From assembly GCF_009674775.1 (NCBI RefSeq), contig NZ_WKKE01000028.1:1-64000 (forward strand): DNA of 64,000 nt, given 5' to 3'. The notes beneath the pieces were generated by a model. That model had not been told where the DNA came from, made no database searches, and saw only the letters and a list, made by a program, of their open reading frames with translations. This DNA is from Flavobacterium sp. LC2016-23 (GTDB lineage: Bacteria > Bacteroidota > Bacteroidia > Flavobacteriales > Flavobacteriaceae). How positions within the stretch are numbered: the first letter of the stretch is position 1; every line of letters begins with the position of its first letter. Position numbers and translations under genes: made by a program. Shown here piece after piece: positions 45,246 through 53,446 of the stretch.

Positions 45246-45686
45246 TTACTCTTCTACCCGAACCGATGGAAACAGGTGAAGTCTCACTTTTAAAGCTTTC
45301 ACAACCAAACAATGCTCCTTGCAGACAGAAAAAAGTTTCAAAGTCCTGTTGATCTGATTTCGTTCTGAAATAGTTACTACCGGTCTGATTACAATATCCG
45401 TAATCTCTGAAAATTCATCAGATATAAGGAAAGATGCACGTGCTGTACTCTTAAAGCTTTTAAATTTAATCCTTTTATTTTTTGCTGTCCTAAAAAATGA
45501 TGTCATATAAGAACTTTCTATCGAAGCAATAAATAAATGCTCTGCTGACCATACATCGCCATTTAGTTTTTGTAAACACGAAGACGGTGCCAATTCTATT
45601 GCATTGTTAAAAACCAGGGCACTTAGCTTTGCGTTCTGATTCTCCTGCCAATTTAAATCTACCTGATATTCCTGTGAAGTCTCCAT
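45246..45686 (-). CDS. OsmC-family protein
   Basis: 146 residues of the OsmC/Ohr fold, recognised from DVWSAEHLFIASIESSYMTSFFRTA and FSEITDIVIRPVVTI. The usual first peroxidatic Cys position in the helix (ES-C-xxxT) is Tyr here (ESSYMTS), while a Cys pair occurs near the C-terminus (SVCKEHCLVV), so classic organic-peroxide reductase chemistry may be altered. It leads a minus-strand unit with the P-type ATPase. Its promoter has an RTGAT-N4-ATCAY site. Confidence 0.85.
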   Translation of the reverse strand: METSQEYQVDLNWQENQNAKLSALVFNNAIELAPSSCLQKLNGDVWSAEHLFIASIESSYMTSFFRTAKNKRIKFKSFKSTARASFLISDEFSEITDIVIRPVVTISERNQINRTLKLFSVCKEHCLVVKALKVRLHLFPSVRVEE

Positions 45687-45755
45687 AAAATGTTTTTAGT
45701 AAAACCGTTTTTTAAATCTGGCAATAAAGTGATTTCAGCAATGGCAGATACTAAG

Positions 45756-45798
45756 CTAAATTAGTTTATCGCGGAGTGAAACAATATGATATGCATCA
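45756..45798 (-). promoter_or_regulatory. osmC promoter with RTGAT-N4-ATCAY site
   Basis: Site aTGATatgcATCAc (core 45787-45798), then exactly 23 bp on the minus strand, then TAATTTAG (45756-45763), one change from the -7 consensus. It lies 70 bp upstream of the osmC ATG. Confidence 0.65.
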
Positions 45799-45829
45799 CA
45801 TTATGCTAAAAACATATTTCAACAGAAAC

Positions 45830-45872
45830 TGATCTATATCATTTTTATTTTCAATGTTTTAATAGAATTTTA
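45830..45872 (+). promoter_or_regulatory. Promoter of the YflT/BON operon
   Basis: Site cTGATctatATCAt (core 45830-45841), 23 bp, then GAATTTTA (45865-45872). The identical -7-like sequence at the identical distance occurs before the BON operon at 51.8 kb. The 309-bp gap 45687-45995 contains only these two divergent promoters. Confidence 0.6.
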
Positions 45873-45995
45873 CCATACAAATCTAAAGTTCTTTTTAACA
45901 TATTTTCATCATTTTATCTAATTAATACTTATAAAAAATACTACAATACAAGAAAGCTTCATTCCAAAACTTACAATAACAAAAAATACAAAGTC

Positions 45996-46523
45996 ATGGA
46001 AAATCAAAAACTATTTGTAGCAAATTATAAAACACTGCAACAAGCCGAAGATGCTATCATAAAACTTAAAAAAAGCGGTTATGATATTACAAAACTTTCT
46101 ATAATGGGAACTGATTGTTATACAGAGCAAAGTGTACTAGGATATTTTAACATTTATGACAAAATGGAAAAATGGAGTACCGTGGGACTATTGGCTATTG
46201 GGCTTTGTGGCCTTTTATTCGGATTATTTTTCCTTTTCAACTTCAACGTAAGTCTTCCTTATTTTAAAATCCCAATTATATACGCATGTGCGGCGATACT
46301 TCTGGTAGCTTCCCTGCCTTTAATTATTATGGGATTTTCAAAAGAGAAGTCCATTACGTACAAAACAGAAGTAAAGGCTCGAAAATTTATGCTGGTGGCC
46401 CAGGAGAGTAATGCAAAAATTGAAGTAATACAAAACATATTACAAATTCATGTTCCTAAAGAAAATTCACTGGCCGAGCAACAAAACAGGATGCTTTTAG
46501 AGAGCGAAAGTTTCGAATTATAG
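45996..46523 (+). CDS. YflT-like general stress membrane protein
   Basis: 175 residues. The N-terminal FVANYKTLQQAEDAIIKLKKSGYDITKLSIMG block resembles the YflT/GSP17M heat-induced stress domain. Two membrane helices follow (about 62-82 and 91-112), then a cytoplasmic tail. There is no enzymatic motif. It is first in a plus-strand operon with a BON protein (54-bp gap) and, further on, two small membrane proteins and a universal stress protein. Confidence 0.75.
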   Translation: MENQKLFVANYKTLQQAEDAIIKLKKSGYDITKLSIMGTDCYTEQSVLGYFNIYDKMEKWSTVGLLAIGLCGLLFGLFFLFNFNVSLPYFKIPIIYACAAILLVASLPLIIMGFSKEKSITYKTEVKARKFMLVAQESNAKIEVIQNILQIHVPKENSLAEQQNRMLLESESFEL

Positions 46524-46577
46524 TAAAAATTTCAAATCAGCGTAATTTAAGTACCCAACTATTTAAATAAAAACATC

Positions 46578-47246
46578 ATGAAAACAAATGAAGAATTACA
46601 AAAAGACGTGCAAAACGCGATTAAATGGGAGCCACAGCTGCATGCAGCTGAAATTGGTGTAACTGCCAAGGAAGGTGTTATAACCCTTATGGGAACAGTT
46701 AATGCCTACTACAAAAAACTGGAGGCCGAAAATGCTGCCAAAAATGTAGATGGCGTAAAAGCAGTGGTCCAGGAAATAGAGGTCAGATATTCCAATAGCC
46801 CGAAGTCAGACGAAGATATTGCCAATGATGTACTAAAAGCCTTAAAAGATAACTGGTCTGTACCTGATGATAAAATTCAGGTAAAAGTTGAAGAGGGATG
46901 GATTACCCTTGAAGGTCAGGTGACCTGGAACTATCAAAAGGAGGCTGCAGATCAAGCAGTAATTTACCTTCCGGGTGTTAAAGGACTCACCAATCATATC
47001 ATGATAAAAGCAGAAATACAAAATGAGATTGATAAAAAAAATGTTCAAAGAGCACTAGCCAGCAACTGGGCCCTGCATTCTGAAAACATTTTTATTAAGG
47101 TAGACGGAACAGAAGTTACTTTAACAGGATCGGTATCCTCTATTTATCAAAAAGATTTAGCCGAAAAGATAGTCTGGAAAACCCCCGGCATCTGGTCAGT
47201 AAATAATCAGCTTGTTGTAGAACATAAATATGCCATCTCCGAGTAA
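46578..47246 (+). CDS. Triple BON-domain protein, paralogue A
   Basis: 222 residues with three BON domains (about 1-72, 75-146, 148-220), each with the repeating pattern 'V-x-A-x-x-G-V-I/T-L-x-G-x-V' (TAKEGVITLMGTVNAY, VEEGWITLEGQVTWNYQ, VDGTEVTLTGSVSSIYQ). BON domains bind phospholipid membranes or link domains. There is no signal peptide, so despite OsmY relatives this one looks cytoplasmic. Two close paralogues are at 50375-51046 and 51059-51718. Confidence 0.92.
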   Translation: MKTNEELQKDVQNAIKWEPQLHAAEIGVTAKEGVITLMGTVNAYYKKLEAENAAKNVDGVKAVVQEIEVRYSNSPKSDEDIANDVLKALKDNWSVPDDKIQVKVEEGWITLEGQVTWNYQKEAADQAVIYLPGVKGLTNHIMIKAEIQNEIDKKNVQRALASNWALHSENIFIKVDGTEVTLTGSVSSIYQKDLAEKIVWKTPGIWSVNNQLVVEHKYAISE

Positions 47247-47339
47247 TTAAAGAAGAGAGAGTTGCTCCTCCCTTCTTTTTAGCTGGAAAGCAGTAAAAGA
47301 TTCGTTTTATTTTAACCAATCCTATAAATTTTAAATATT

Positions 47340-47504
47340 ATGGAACCAAGCTGGATCATATTAACCTTTACCGGTATTATCGTATTAATTATGATGGTTT
47401 ACCTTTTGACACAAAACAGAAAAGACAGAAAAGCCTACGAGAGAGATTTAAACAGACCTCTGCATCCTTACGAAGAAGAATCTGAAGTAAATGATATTGA
47501 ATAA
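47340..47504 (+). CDS. Small single-span membrane protein (54 aa)
   Basis: An ATG frame of 54 codons between the BON gene and the next membrane protein: MEPSWIILTFTGIIVL begins a single hydrophobic helix (about 5-24), followed by a charged tail (TQNRKDRKAYERDL...PYEEESEVNDIE). Placement in line with same-strand neighbours, the sharp hydrophobic/charged division and a preceding A+T-rich leader support it as real. Function unknown. Confidence 0.7.
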   Translation: MEPSWIILTFTGIIVLIMMVYLLTQNRKDRKAYERDLNRPLHPYEEESEVNDIE

Positions 47505-47541
47505 CAGAATTGCCTTTATAATTTTTGATAAATAGTAAAAA

Positions 47542-48021
47542 ATGAAAAACCTGATACTTTACATCGCATTTTTAATAAGTGCAACGCTGTTATTTATGAA
47601 TCGCTATACGGATTTGTATATTAATAATTCTATAGTGCATTTTATACTTTTAGTACTAGCATCAATTACATTTATTTTTATTCTGGGACAGGCATTTGGA
47701 AAATTAAAAACAACAAAATCAAAGTTATTTACAATAGTAATAATCGGGATTGTCTGTTTTATACATTCCTTTTTAACCTGGGGCGGTGACTGGAAAACAC
47801 AAACGATTCTCTACAGGAATATATCTAATGATAACAGAACAGTAGAATTCCAGATGAGAGGTGACCGTTTTTCCTTTGGCTATAAAAAACGCATTATAAA
47901 CCGTCTCAAATTAGTGCCGGGATTTGACTGGACGACTGCTATTGATACCGCTGCTATAAATCACAAAGAATGGCAAAAACAAAACATTTATGTAAATGAA
48001 ATGCAATTTGCTTCAAAATAA
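47542..48021 (+). CDS. Hypothetical three-helix membrane protein
   Basis: 159 residues with three membrane helices (about 4-20, 32-52, 63-80) and a C-terminal soluble region (TWGGDWKTQTILYRN, VEFQMRGDRFSFGYKKR, LVPGFDWTTAID) that is probably outside the membrane. I do not recognise the family. It lies between the 54-residue protein and the universal stress protein and probably belongs to the same transcript. Confidence 0.75.
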   Translation: MKNLILYIAFLISATLLFMNRYTDLYINNSIVHFILLVLASITFIFILGQAFGKLKTTKSKLFTIVIIGIVCFIHSFLTWGGDWKTQTILYRNISNDNRTVEFQMRGDRFSFGYKKRIINRLKLVPGFDWTTAIDTAAINHKEWQKQNIYVNEMQFASK

Positions 48022-48090
48022 TTGCCTCAGGATTTATTTATTTCAAATTCAAAAAACACAGGGCATCTGCAACACGAAAAGAACAGAAAG

Positions 48091-48921
48091 ATGAAAAAAA
48101 TACTCGTTACAACTGACTTATCTTACAACTCTAAAACAGCGGCACGCTTTGCCATACAACTTGCTTCTCAGGCTTCCTATGAACTTACATTTCTTTACAT
48201 TAACACTTCATTTATTATTGACCCTTTTTCAGCCGTTACGTTTGTAGGTCTTCCTGAACCCGACACTAAACTACAAGAGCAAAGCCTTATGAAATTCGTA
48301 AAGACACTATACAGACAAACTGGTAAACAACCCGGTAAAATAAATTATATAGCCGAGAATAAATTAGACGTAAATGAAGCTATTCTTGAATGTGCACGAA
48401 AAATCAAGGCCGATTATATCTGTATGGGTACAAGAGGCGGCGGCCTGGCGAATAAATTATTAGGAAGTCATACCAATAAAATTTTACATGATTCTCCGGT
48501 TCCGGTTCTGGTTGTACCCAAATATTACAGGATGAAAAAATTAAACTCTGTGCTGTATCCTTCTGATATTGAAAATATAAATACAGAATTGCCAATGATT
48601 AAAAAGTTTGCCGCAGCATTCGACGCCCCCATTGCAGTTTATCATTATGATTATTTTACAGACGAGGACGAGATCCATAAAGAATTAAATAAAATAGCAC
48701 ACAAATTCAAATCAGAGAAGGTGTCCTTTTATTTTAAAAAATTAAATCCTGAAGTATCCTTATTACGTCACTTGCAGATTGATATTATAAAAACCAGGCC
48801 CTCCATCATTACAATGTTTGCCAAAGCAGACAGAAGCTGGTTTGAACAGCTTTTTCAATCCCTTAAAACCTCTGAAAAAGGCTTTGATACCAAAACTCCA
48901 ATGCTCGTATTTAGAAAATAA
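48091..48921 (+). CDS. Universal stress protein, island copy
   Basis: 276 residues; start taken at 48091 (MKKILVTTDLS) rather than the upstream TTG. Domain 1 (about 1-147) is a complete ATP-binding UspA: TDLSYNSKTAARFAIQLA and MGTRGGGLANKLLGSHTNKI (G-2x-G-9x-G-S/T), ending PVPVLVVP. Domain 2 is degenerate and lacks that loop. A strong terminator follows directly, closing the plus-strand operon that begins at 45996. Confidence 0.92.
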   Translation: MKKILVTTDLSYNSKTAARFAIQLASQASYELTFLYINTSFIIDPFSAVTFVGLPEPDTKLQEQSLMKFVKTLYRQTGKQPGKINYIAENKLDVNEAILECARKIKADYICMGTRGGGLANKLLGSHTNKILHDSPVPVLVVPKYYRMKKLNSVLYPSDIENINTELPMIKKFAAAFDAPIAVYHYDYFTDEDEIHKELNKIAHKFKSEKVSFYFKKLNPEVSLLRHLQIDIIKTRPSIITMFAKADRSWFEQLFQSLKTSEKGFDTKTPMLVFRK

Positions 48922-48923
48922 AT

Positions 48924-48966
48924 AATTGGCCTGAAAATCAGTTTTTCGCAGATTTCCAGGCCAATT
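48924..48966 (+). terminator. Terminator closing the YflT-Usp operon
   Basis: A 16-bp stem with one mismatch (aattggcctgaaaatc / gatttccaggccaatt) begins two bases after the Usp stop. Confidence 0.8.
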
Positions 48967-49039
48967 ATTATTCAATTGCTAAACAAAGTCCAATGGCAAT
49001 TTTATTTTTATTTTATCGTTTGTAAACAACCAGACGTAA

Positions 49040-49486
49040 TTAAGGCACATCAAACTCCTGGAATTCACACAAAGCAGCTTCAAGTTTGAGTTTTTCCTGC
49101 AAATAATCTAATTTAAGTGAATCTAAAGTATGAACAACTGATGAATCAAAATTTTCCGTAGTGGTTTCATAATCCTTAATATAATTCACCTTCTTTTTAA
49201 ATTGATCAAGATGATACCGGGCTTCATACAGTCTTTTTTCTGCTTTATTGTTTTGCCCTTTTATTTCCATGACTTGTTCTTGCTGGTTAATAATTAATTC
49301 TGCAGATGTGATTATACTATCGGACTCTTTGTTAAGCGAAGACCACTTTCTAAGCGTTTGCTGCTCGATATTTTTGACTGCCATTACTGAATCTGAATCA
49401 GCTATATCTTCAATTAACGAACTTTTATCCTGACAGGAATATAACAATAATGTTATAACACCTAAAATACTAAATTTTGATTTCAT
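49040..49486 (-). CDS. Hypothetical helical lipoprotein
   Basis: 148 residues with a lipoprotein signal (MKSKFSILGVITLLLYSC, Cys18 at the lipobox). The remainder is almost entirely charged helix, probably coiled coil (heptad-like pattern from about 35 to 145). Family unknown. No RTGAT-N4-ATCAY site was found in its 175-bp upstream gap, so it may not belong to the island regulon. Confidence 0.75.
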   Translation of the reverse strand: MKSKFSILGVITLLLYSCQDKSSLIEDIADSDSVMAVKNIEQQTLRKWSSLNKESDSIITSAELIINQQEQVMEIKGQNNKAEKRLYEARYHLDQFKKKVNYIKDYETTTENFDSSVVHTLDSLKLDYLQEKLKLEAALCEFQEFDVP

Positions 49487-49661
49487 AGTTTTTACTTTAA
49501 ATTCTGATGTTTTATATTTCCGTGTTTAAATATCAAAATGCATTCTGCCAGACAGATGCAAAAGTAACCCCTTGCTTAGATGACCATCATTTTTTGGAAA
49601 AAGCAACCTCTTTACCAGAACGGATCAAAAAATAATAACGACTTAAAAACATCAATAAAGA

Positions 49662-50381
49662 TTAAGGCCTAAATTTTGGTTTGAGACCATAATGTTTAAT
49701 ACTATGTTCCATGATAAAAAGTCTTGCTTCTTCGATATCATCTGTTATCATAAATAATTTTGCATCAGAATCATTTATAGTACCCTGCCGTTTCATGTGA
49801 TTAATATGTTCAATCAGTGCTTTATGATATTCTGTATTGAATATAATAATCGGAAAGTTTTTAATCTTTCCGGTCTGTACAAGTGTAAGCGCTTCAAAAT
49901 ATTCATCCAGTGTTCCAAAACCTCCCGGCATGACCACAAAGGCAAAGGAATATTTTACTAAAAGTATCTTGCGAATAAAAAAATGTTTTGCCACTACCCA
50001 GCGGTCAAGATAAGAATTTGGCATCTGATCAACCGGAAGTTTAATATTACACCCTACAGATTTGCCGCCAACCTGCTTTGCTCCCCGGTTTGCCGCTTCC
50101 ATAAGACCAGGTCCACCGCCTGTCATTATTGTAAAACCAAGTTTGGCATATTCGCCGGCCGCTTTCCTGGTAAAATCATAATAAGGATGATCTTCTTTAA
50201 AACGGGCAGATCCGAAAAAAGTAATACAAGGACCAATGGTGTATAGTTTTCTAAAGCACCTTATCAGTTCCCATAGAGTAACTATTATAAATTTCAGCTC
50301 GGTAAACCTCGATTGCGGACCTTCTAAAAACTGAATTTCAGACTTATCCATTTGAGTTTTTGCGCTATCAGAATTTAACAT
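49662..50381 (-). CDS. LOG-family nucleotide phosphoribohydrolase-like protein
   Basis: 239 residues with the LOG (lysine-decarboxylase-like, TIGR00730) signatures: FFGSARF, MTGGGPGLMEAANRGA and MPGGFGTLDEYFEALTL. LOG enzymes cleave nucleoside 5'-monophosphates to base and ribose 5-phosphate. An N-terminal hydrophobic stretch (KFIIVTLWELIRCF) is typical of the long bacterial form. The start overlaps the upstream BON stop by seven bases, so it is the last gene of the BON-BON-LOG unit. Met11 is an alternative start. Confidence 0.88.
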   Translation of the reverse strand: MLNSDSAKTQMDKSEIQFLEGPQSRFTELKFIIVTLWELIRCFRKLYTIGPCITFFGSARFKEDHPYYDFTRKAAGEYAKLGFTIMTGGGPGLMEAANRGAKQVGGKSVGCNIKLPVDQMPNSYLDRWVVAKHFFIRKILLVKYSFAFVVMPGGFGTLDEYFEALTLVQTGKIKNFPIIIFNTEYHKALIEHINHMKRQGTINDSDAKLFMITDDIEEARLFIMEHSIKHYGLKPKFRP

Positions 50382-51046
50382 AGATAAGGCTGCTCCAGGT
50401 TGACTTTTAAATGATTGATTACTTTTATTACTCCGGGAGTTTTATACGCTATTCTTTCCGCTTCTTCTTTTTGAAAAACAGAACCCACTGTTCCTGATAA
50501 CTGAACTGTTGCACCGACCACCTGAATATTTATTTCATCCATATCAAAAGCCCAGTGTCTTTGCAGTGCTTTCTCCAGCAATTCTTTTTCTACCTGATCC
50601 GAAAGTTCTCTTTTAAGTTTAATATTATTGGTAACCCCTCTTATTCCTTTTTGATTTCCTGCCAGCTCACAGGCAATATCCCGCTGAAAATTCCAGGGCA
50701 ATATTCCCTCAAGTGTAACCCAGCCTTTTTCGACCGTTATGGTTACAGCCCCTTTTGGAACGATATGGTTTTCCTTAAAATTACGTACAAGCTGTCTGGC
50801 AAGCTGCTGATCTGAAACAACAGCTGATTTTTCAAATACCACCTGAATTTCATCGACAATTGCCGCTACCCCTTTTATTTTCTTTGCAGCATGCAGGGCT
50901 TCTGATTTTTTTACCAGTGCGTTCACATTTCCAGTCAGGGTAACTATTCCGTCTTTCACAATAACACCAATTTCTGCAGCATGTAACAGCGGTTCAAATT
51001 TAATTGCTTCCTGTACCTCCCTTTGCAAAATTTCATTACTTTTCAT
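50375..51046 (-). CDS. Triple BON-domain protein, paralogue B
   Basis: 223 residues, three BON domains in the same layout as paralogue A, beginning SNEILQREVQEAIKFEPLLHAAEIGVIVKDG. It is the more divergent of the three. There is a 12-bp gap after paralogue C and a seven-base overlap with the LOG gene, consistent with one transcript. No signal peptide. Confidence 0.9.
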   Translation of the reverse strand: MKSNEILQREVQEAIKFEPLLHAAEIGVIVKDGIVTLTGNVNALVKKSEALHAAKKIKGVAAIVDEIQVVFEKSAVVSDQQLARQLVRNFKENHIVPKGAVTITVEKGWVTLEGILPWNFQRDIACELAGNQKGIRGVTNNIKLKRELSDQVEKELLEKALQRHWAFDMDEINIQVVGATVQLSGTVGSVFQKEEAERIAYKTPGVIKVINHLKVNLEQPYLC

Positions 51047-51058
51047 AGCTGTGTCTTA

Positions 51059-51718
51059 TTAATTGAATTCTACCACAAGTTCATTATCTACATACCATAC
51101 ACCCGGCGTATTCCAGGCGATTCGCTCTGCTTCTTCTTTTTGAAAAAGAGAATCTACTATACCACTCAGATGAATGGTTTTCCCATCAACTCTTACTTTA
51201 ATATTATCAACATCAAGAATCCAGCTGCGACGAAGCGCTTTCTCAACAATTTCCTGACCAAGCTCATTCTTAATCTCGGCTTCTATCTTTATCTTATCAA
51301 TTACGCCTCTTACTCCGGGCAGGTAACGAATAGCATTATCTGCCGCTTTTCTTTGAAAATTCCAATGTAGAATTCCATCGAGCGTTACCCATCCATTCTC
51401 TACCGTAACTTGTATTTTATGATCCGGAACAGCCCAGTTTTCTTTCAGGGCTTTAACAACTGACGCCGCTATATCGGTATCACTTTTAATCGCTGAGAAA
51501 TATAACTCAACTTTTATATCATCAACTACGGCCTTTACTCCTGCAATATTTTTGACAGTCTCTTCTGCTTCTTTTTTCTGAGTGTAATTATCTACCGTTC
51601 CTCCCAGAGTAACAATACCATCCTGAACACTAACATCAATTTCGTTAGAACTCAAAAGAGGCTCCCAGTTGATTGCTTCTACTACTTCTTTATGCAAAAC
51701 ATCATTACTTTTTTTCAT
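51059..51718 (-). CDS. Triple BON-domain protein, paralogue C
   Basis: 219 residues, three BON domains, starting MKKSNDVLHKEVVEAINWEP. It keeps the VENGWVTLDGILHWNFQRKAADNAI block of domain 2 seen in both paralogues. It is first in a three-gene minus-strand operon; its promoter at 51787-51851 carries one perfect and one degenerate RTGAT-N4-ATCAY site. Cytoplasmic by absence of a leader. Confidence 0.92.
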   Translation of the reverse strand: MKKSNDVLHKEVVEAINWEPLLSSNEIDVSVQDGIVTLGGTVDNYTQKKEAEETVKNIAGVKAVVDDIKVELYFSAIKSDTDIAASVVKALKENWAVPDHKIQVTVENGWVTLDGILHWNFQRKAADNAIRYLPGVRGVIDKIKIEAEIKNELGQEIVEKALRRSWILDVDNIKVRVDGKTIHLSGIVDSLFQKEEAERIAWNTPGVWYVDNELVVEFN

Positions 51719-51786
51719 GGCGAAATTTTTTAAATTTTACTTTAGACTAGTACTATTAAGGCATTTTCAACCTTGGATTATAAAAG

Positions 51787-51851
51787 TAAAATTCGAATAA
51801 TAAAACAGTACCAAAAATGATCTGTATCAATCTAAAAGATGATAGAAAGCA
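51787..51851 (-). promoter_or_regulatory. BON operon promoter with one perfect and one degenerate site
   Basis: Perfect core TGATctgtATCA at 51818-51829. A second, TGATagaaAGCA at 51840-51851, is 22 bp further upstream, as in the hsp20 pair. On the minus strand 23 bp separate the proximal site from GAATTTTA (51787-51794), identical in sequence and distance to the promoter at 45830-45872. Confidence 0.65.
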
Positions 51852-51930
51852 TACATTGCTCACTTAACCGGTTCTGGTTTTTAAATACTATTCAGGATGT
51901 GGGCACTTGTTTTATGAGTATTCAGGTAAT

Positions 51931-51979
51931 AAATAATACCGATGTTGTTCGCGTCTAACAAACAACATCGGTATTATTT
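51931..51979. terminator. Long perfect hairpin
   Basis: A 19-bp perfect stem (51931-51949 and 51961-51979) with an 11-nt loop; the outer pairs are A/T-rich. It may end transcripts arriving from the polysaccharide operon on the minus strand, about 380 bp after its last stop. Confidence 0.6.
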
Positions 51980-52360
51980 ATTGCTTAAAAATGGTGAAAG
52001 TGTATCGATAGTATTGAGCATTCCAGAATGCTACTGAATAACAGACAGAACGTCTGTTTCTAAAAAATCCACAAAAAAAATTAGAACCTAACTAACAATG
52101 TTTTATACCAAAACCAATTCCCGATATTATGATCACTTTAAATTGATAAACGATATTCAGCAAATTCAGAAACGAGGGGGCAAATTATTCTGAAAGAGGC
52201 TGGTCTGACTAATCTGTACTTTAACTAAACCGAAGAAAAACTAAAAAAATAACCCTTTGGATAAAGTTGTTCAAACGAATATGTAATTATTTATACTGTA
52301 GCAAACAAAACATTTTACATATAATTAGGTTCTAATGAAGTTTTTATTCCTACCGAGGAG

Positions 52361-53440
52361 TTACTTATTTTCAAGTTTTTTCAATCGATTTCTCCAGTAA
52401 TGCAGCTTGTTAATCATCAACAATATTCTGACTATTGCAGAAAATGCAATAATACTTGCCACAATAATTAAAGTTATCGACATTAAGGATCGTAAAGTGG
52501 TTGCAATGATGAGCAGGAAACCACAAATCGTACTGATCATAAGGGCCGTCTTTTTATGACTCAGTCCTACCTGCAAAAGTAAATGATGCAGATGCGATCT
52601 GTCGGCACTAAAAGGAGAATTCCCTCTTTTAATTCTTCCCATGTAGACCCTTAAAGAATCGAAAACCGGAATTGAAAAAAATAAAATAAGGAACAGCACC
52701 GTATAACTGCTGGAGTGATCTCTGTCTATTTCCTGTTTTTGCAAGAACTTTATTGCCTCTGTGATTAAAATAAACCCAATGAATAAAGAACCGGAGTCGC
52801 CCATAAAAATCTTTTCGCTGCTTAAATTGAATCTTAAAAAACCTAAAACAGCTCCAATAAACAGTATACTGGAAAATGCGAGGTTATAATCCTTAAAATA
52901 AAGAGCAATAGAAAAGAAGATTAAAAAACCCAACAAAGACAATCCTCCTATCAAACCATCTACTCCATCCATGAGATTAAAAGCATTGACTACACCGGTA
53001 ATGATCAGAATTGTTACCAGGTATTGTTGCCAGATTACAATTTCATAAATGCCAAAGACTCCAAATAATGATGTTATTCTTGTTCCGGAAAATGCAACTA
53101 ACAGGGCCAAAAGAAACTGTATAATTAATTTATATTTAGCACTGATGTCTTTTTTGTCATCAATAACACCAACAATGAGTAAAACCATTGCCGATCCAAT
53201 TATGGTTAGATATTCCTTCAGAAAAGATAAGCTGTATCTGGAAACAAAAATGGTCACCAGAACTGATAAGCAAATCGAAATCCCTCCCACTAACGGTACC
53301 GGAGTCAGATGCACTTTTCTGTAATTGGGTTTATCCACCAGATTAATTTTTAGGGCAATAATTCTGACCGCGGGCACAAAAACCAGCGTGAGAATCAGGG
53401 ATAATAGTCCGTACGAGATAAATTCGAATACTGTTTTCAT
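52361..53440 (-). CDS. WecA/MraY-type phosphoglycosyltransferase
   Basis: 359 residues with about ten membrane helices. Polyprenyl-phosphate HexNAc-1-phosphate transferase motifs are present: GVIDDKKD, NAFNLMDGVDGL, FMGDSGSL and RSHLHH. It should load the first sugar phosphate from a UDP-sugar onto undecaprenyl phosphate, initiating the surface polysaccharide. It is the last gene of the minus-strand operon, seven bases after the preceding glycosyltransferase. Confidence 0.9.
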   Translation of the reverse strand: MKTVFEFISYGLLSLILTLVFVPAVRIIALKINLVDKPNYRKVHLTPVPLVGGISICLSVLVTIFVSRYSLSFLKEYLTIIGSAMVLLIVGVIDDKKDISAKYKLIIQFLLALLVAFSGTRITSLFGVFGIYEIVIWQQYLVTILIITGVVNAFNLMDGVDGLIGGLSLLGFLIFFSIALYFKDYNLAFSSILFIGAVLGFLRFNLSSEKIFMGDSGSLFIGFILITEAIKFLQKQEIDRDHSSSYTVLFLILFFSIPVFDSLRVYMGRIKRGNSPFSADRSHLHHLLLQVGLSHKKTALMISTICGFLLIIATTLRSLMSITLIIVASIIAFSAIVRILLMINKLHYWRNRLKKLENK

Positions 53441-53446
53441 GAGCTG

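Larger units (their letters stand above)
51719..52360. other. Boundary gap between stress island and polysaccharide operon
   Basis: This 642-bp gap contains the BON operon promoter (51787-51851) and a long hairpin (51931-51979). A 32-codon frame at 52099-52197 (plus; MFYTKTNSRYYDHFKLINDI...) ends in IQKRGGKLF, faintly like a CpcD-type motif. I do not consider it an established gene. I see nothing else. Confidence 0.6.

Noticed and set aside
52099..52197. 32-codon frame with a weak CpcD-like ending
   Set aside because: Too short, no supporting context and no clear leader; mentioned only in the gap description.
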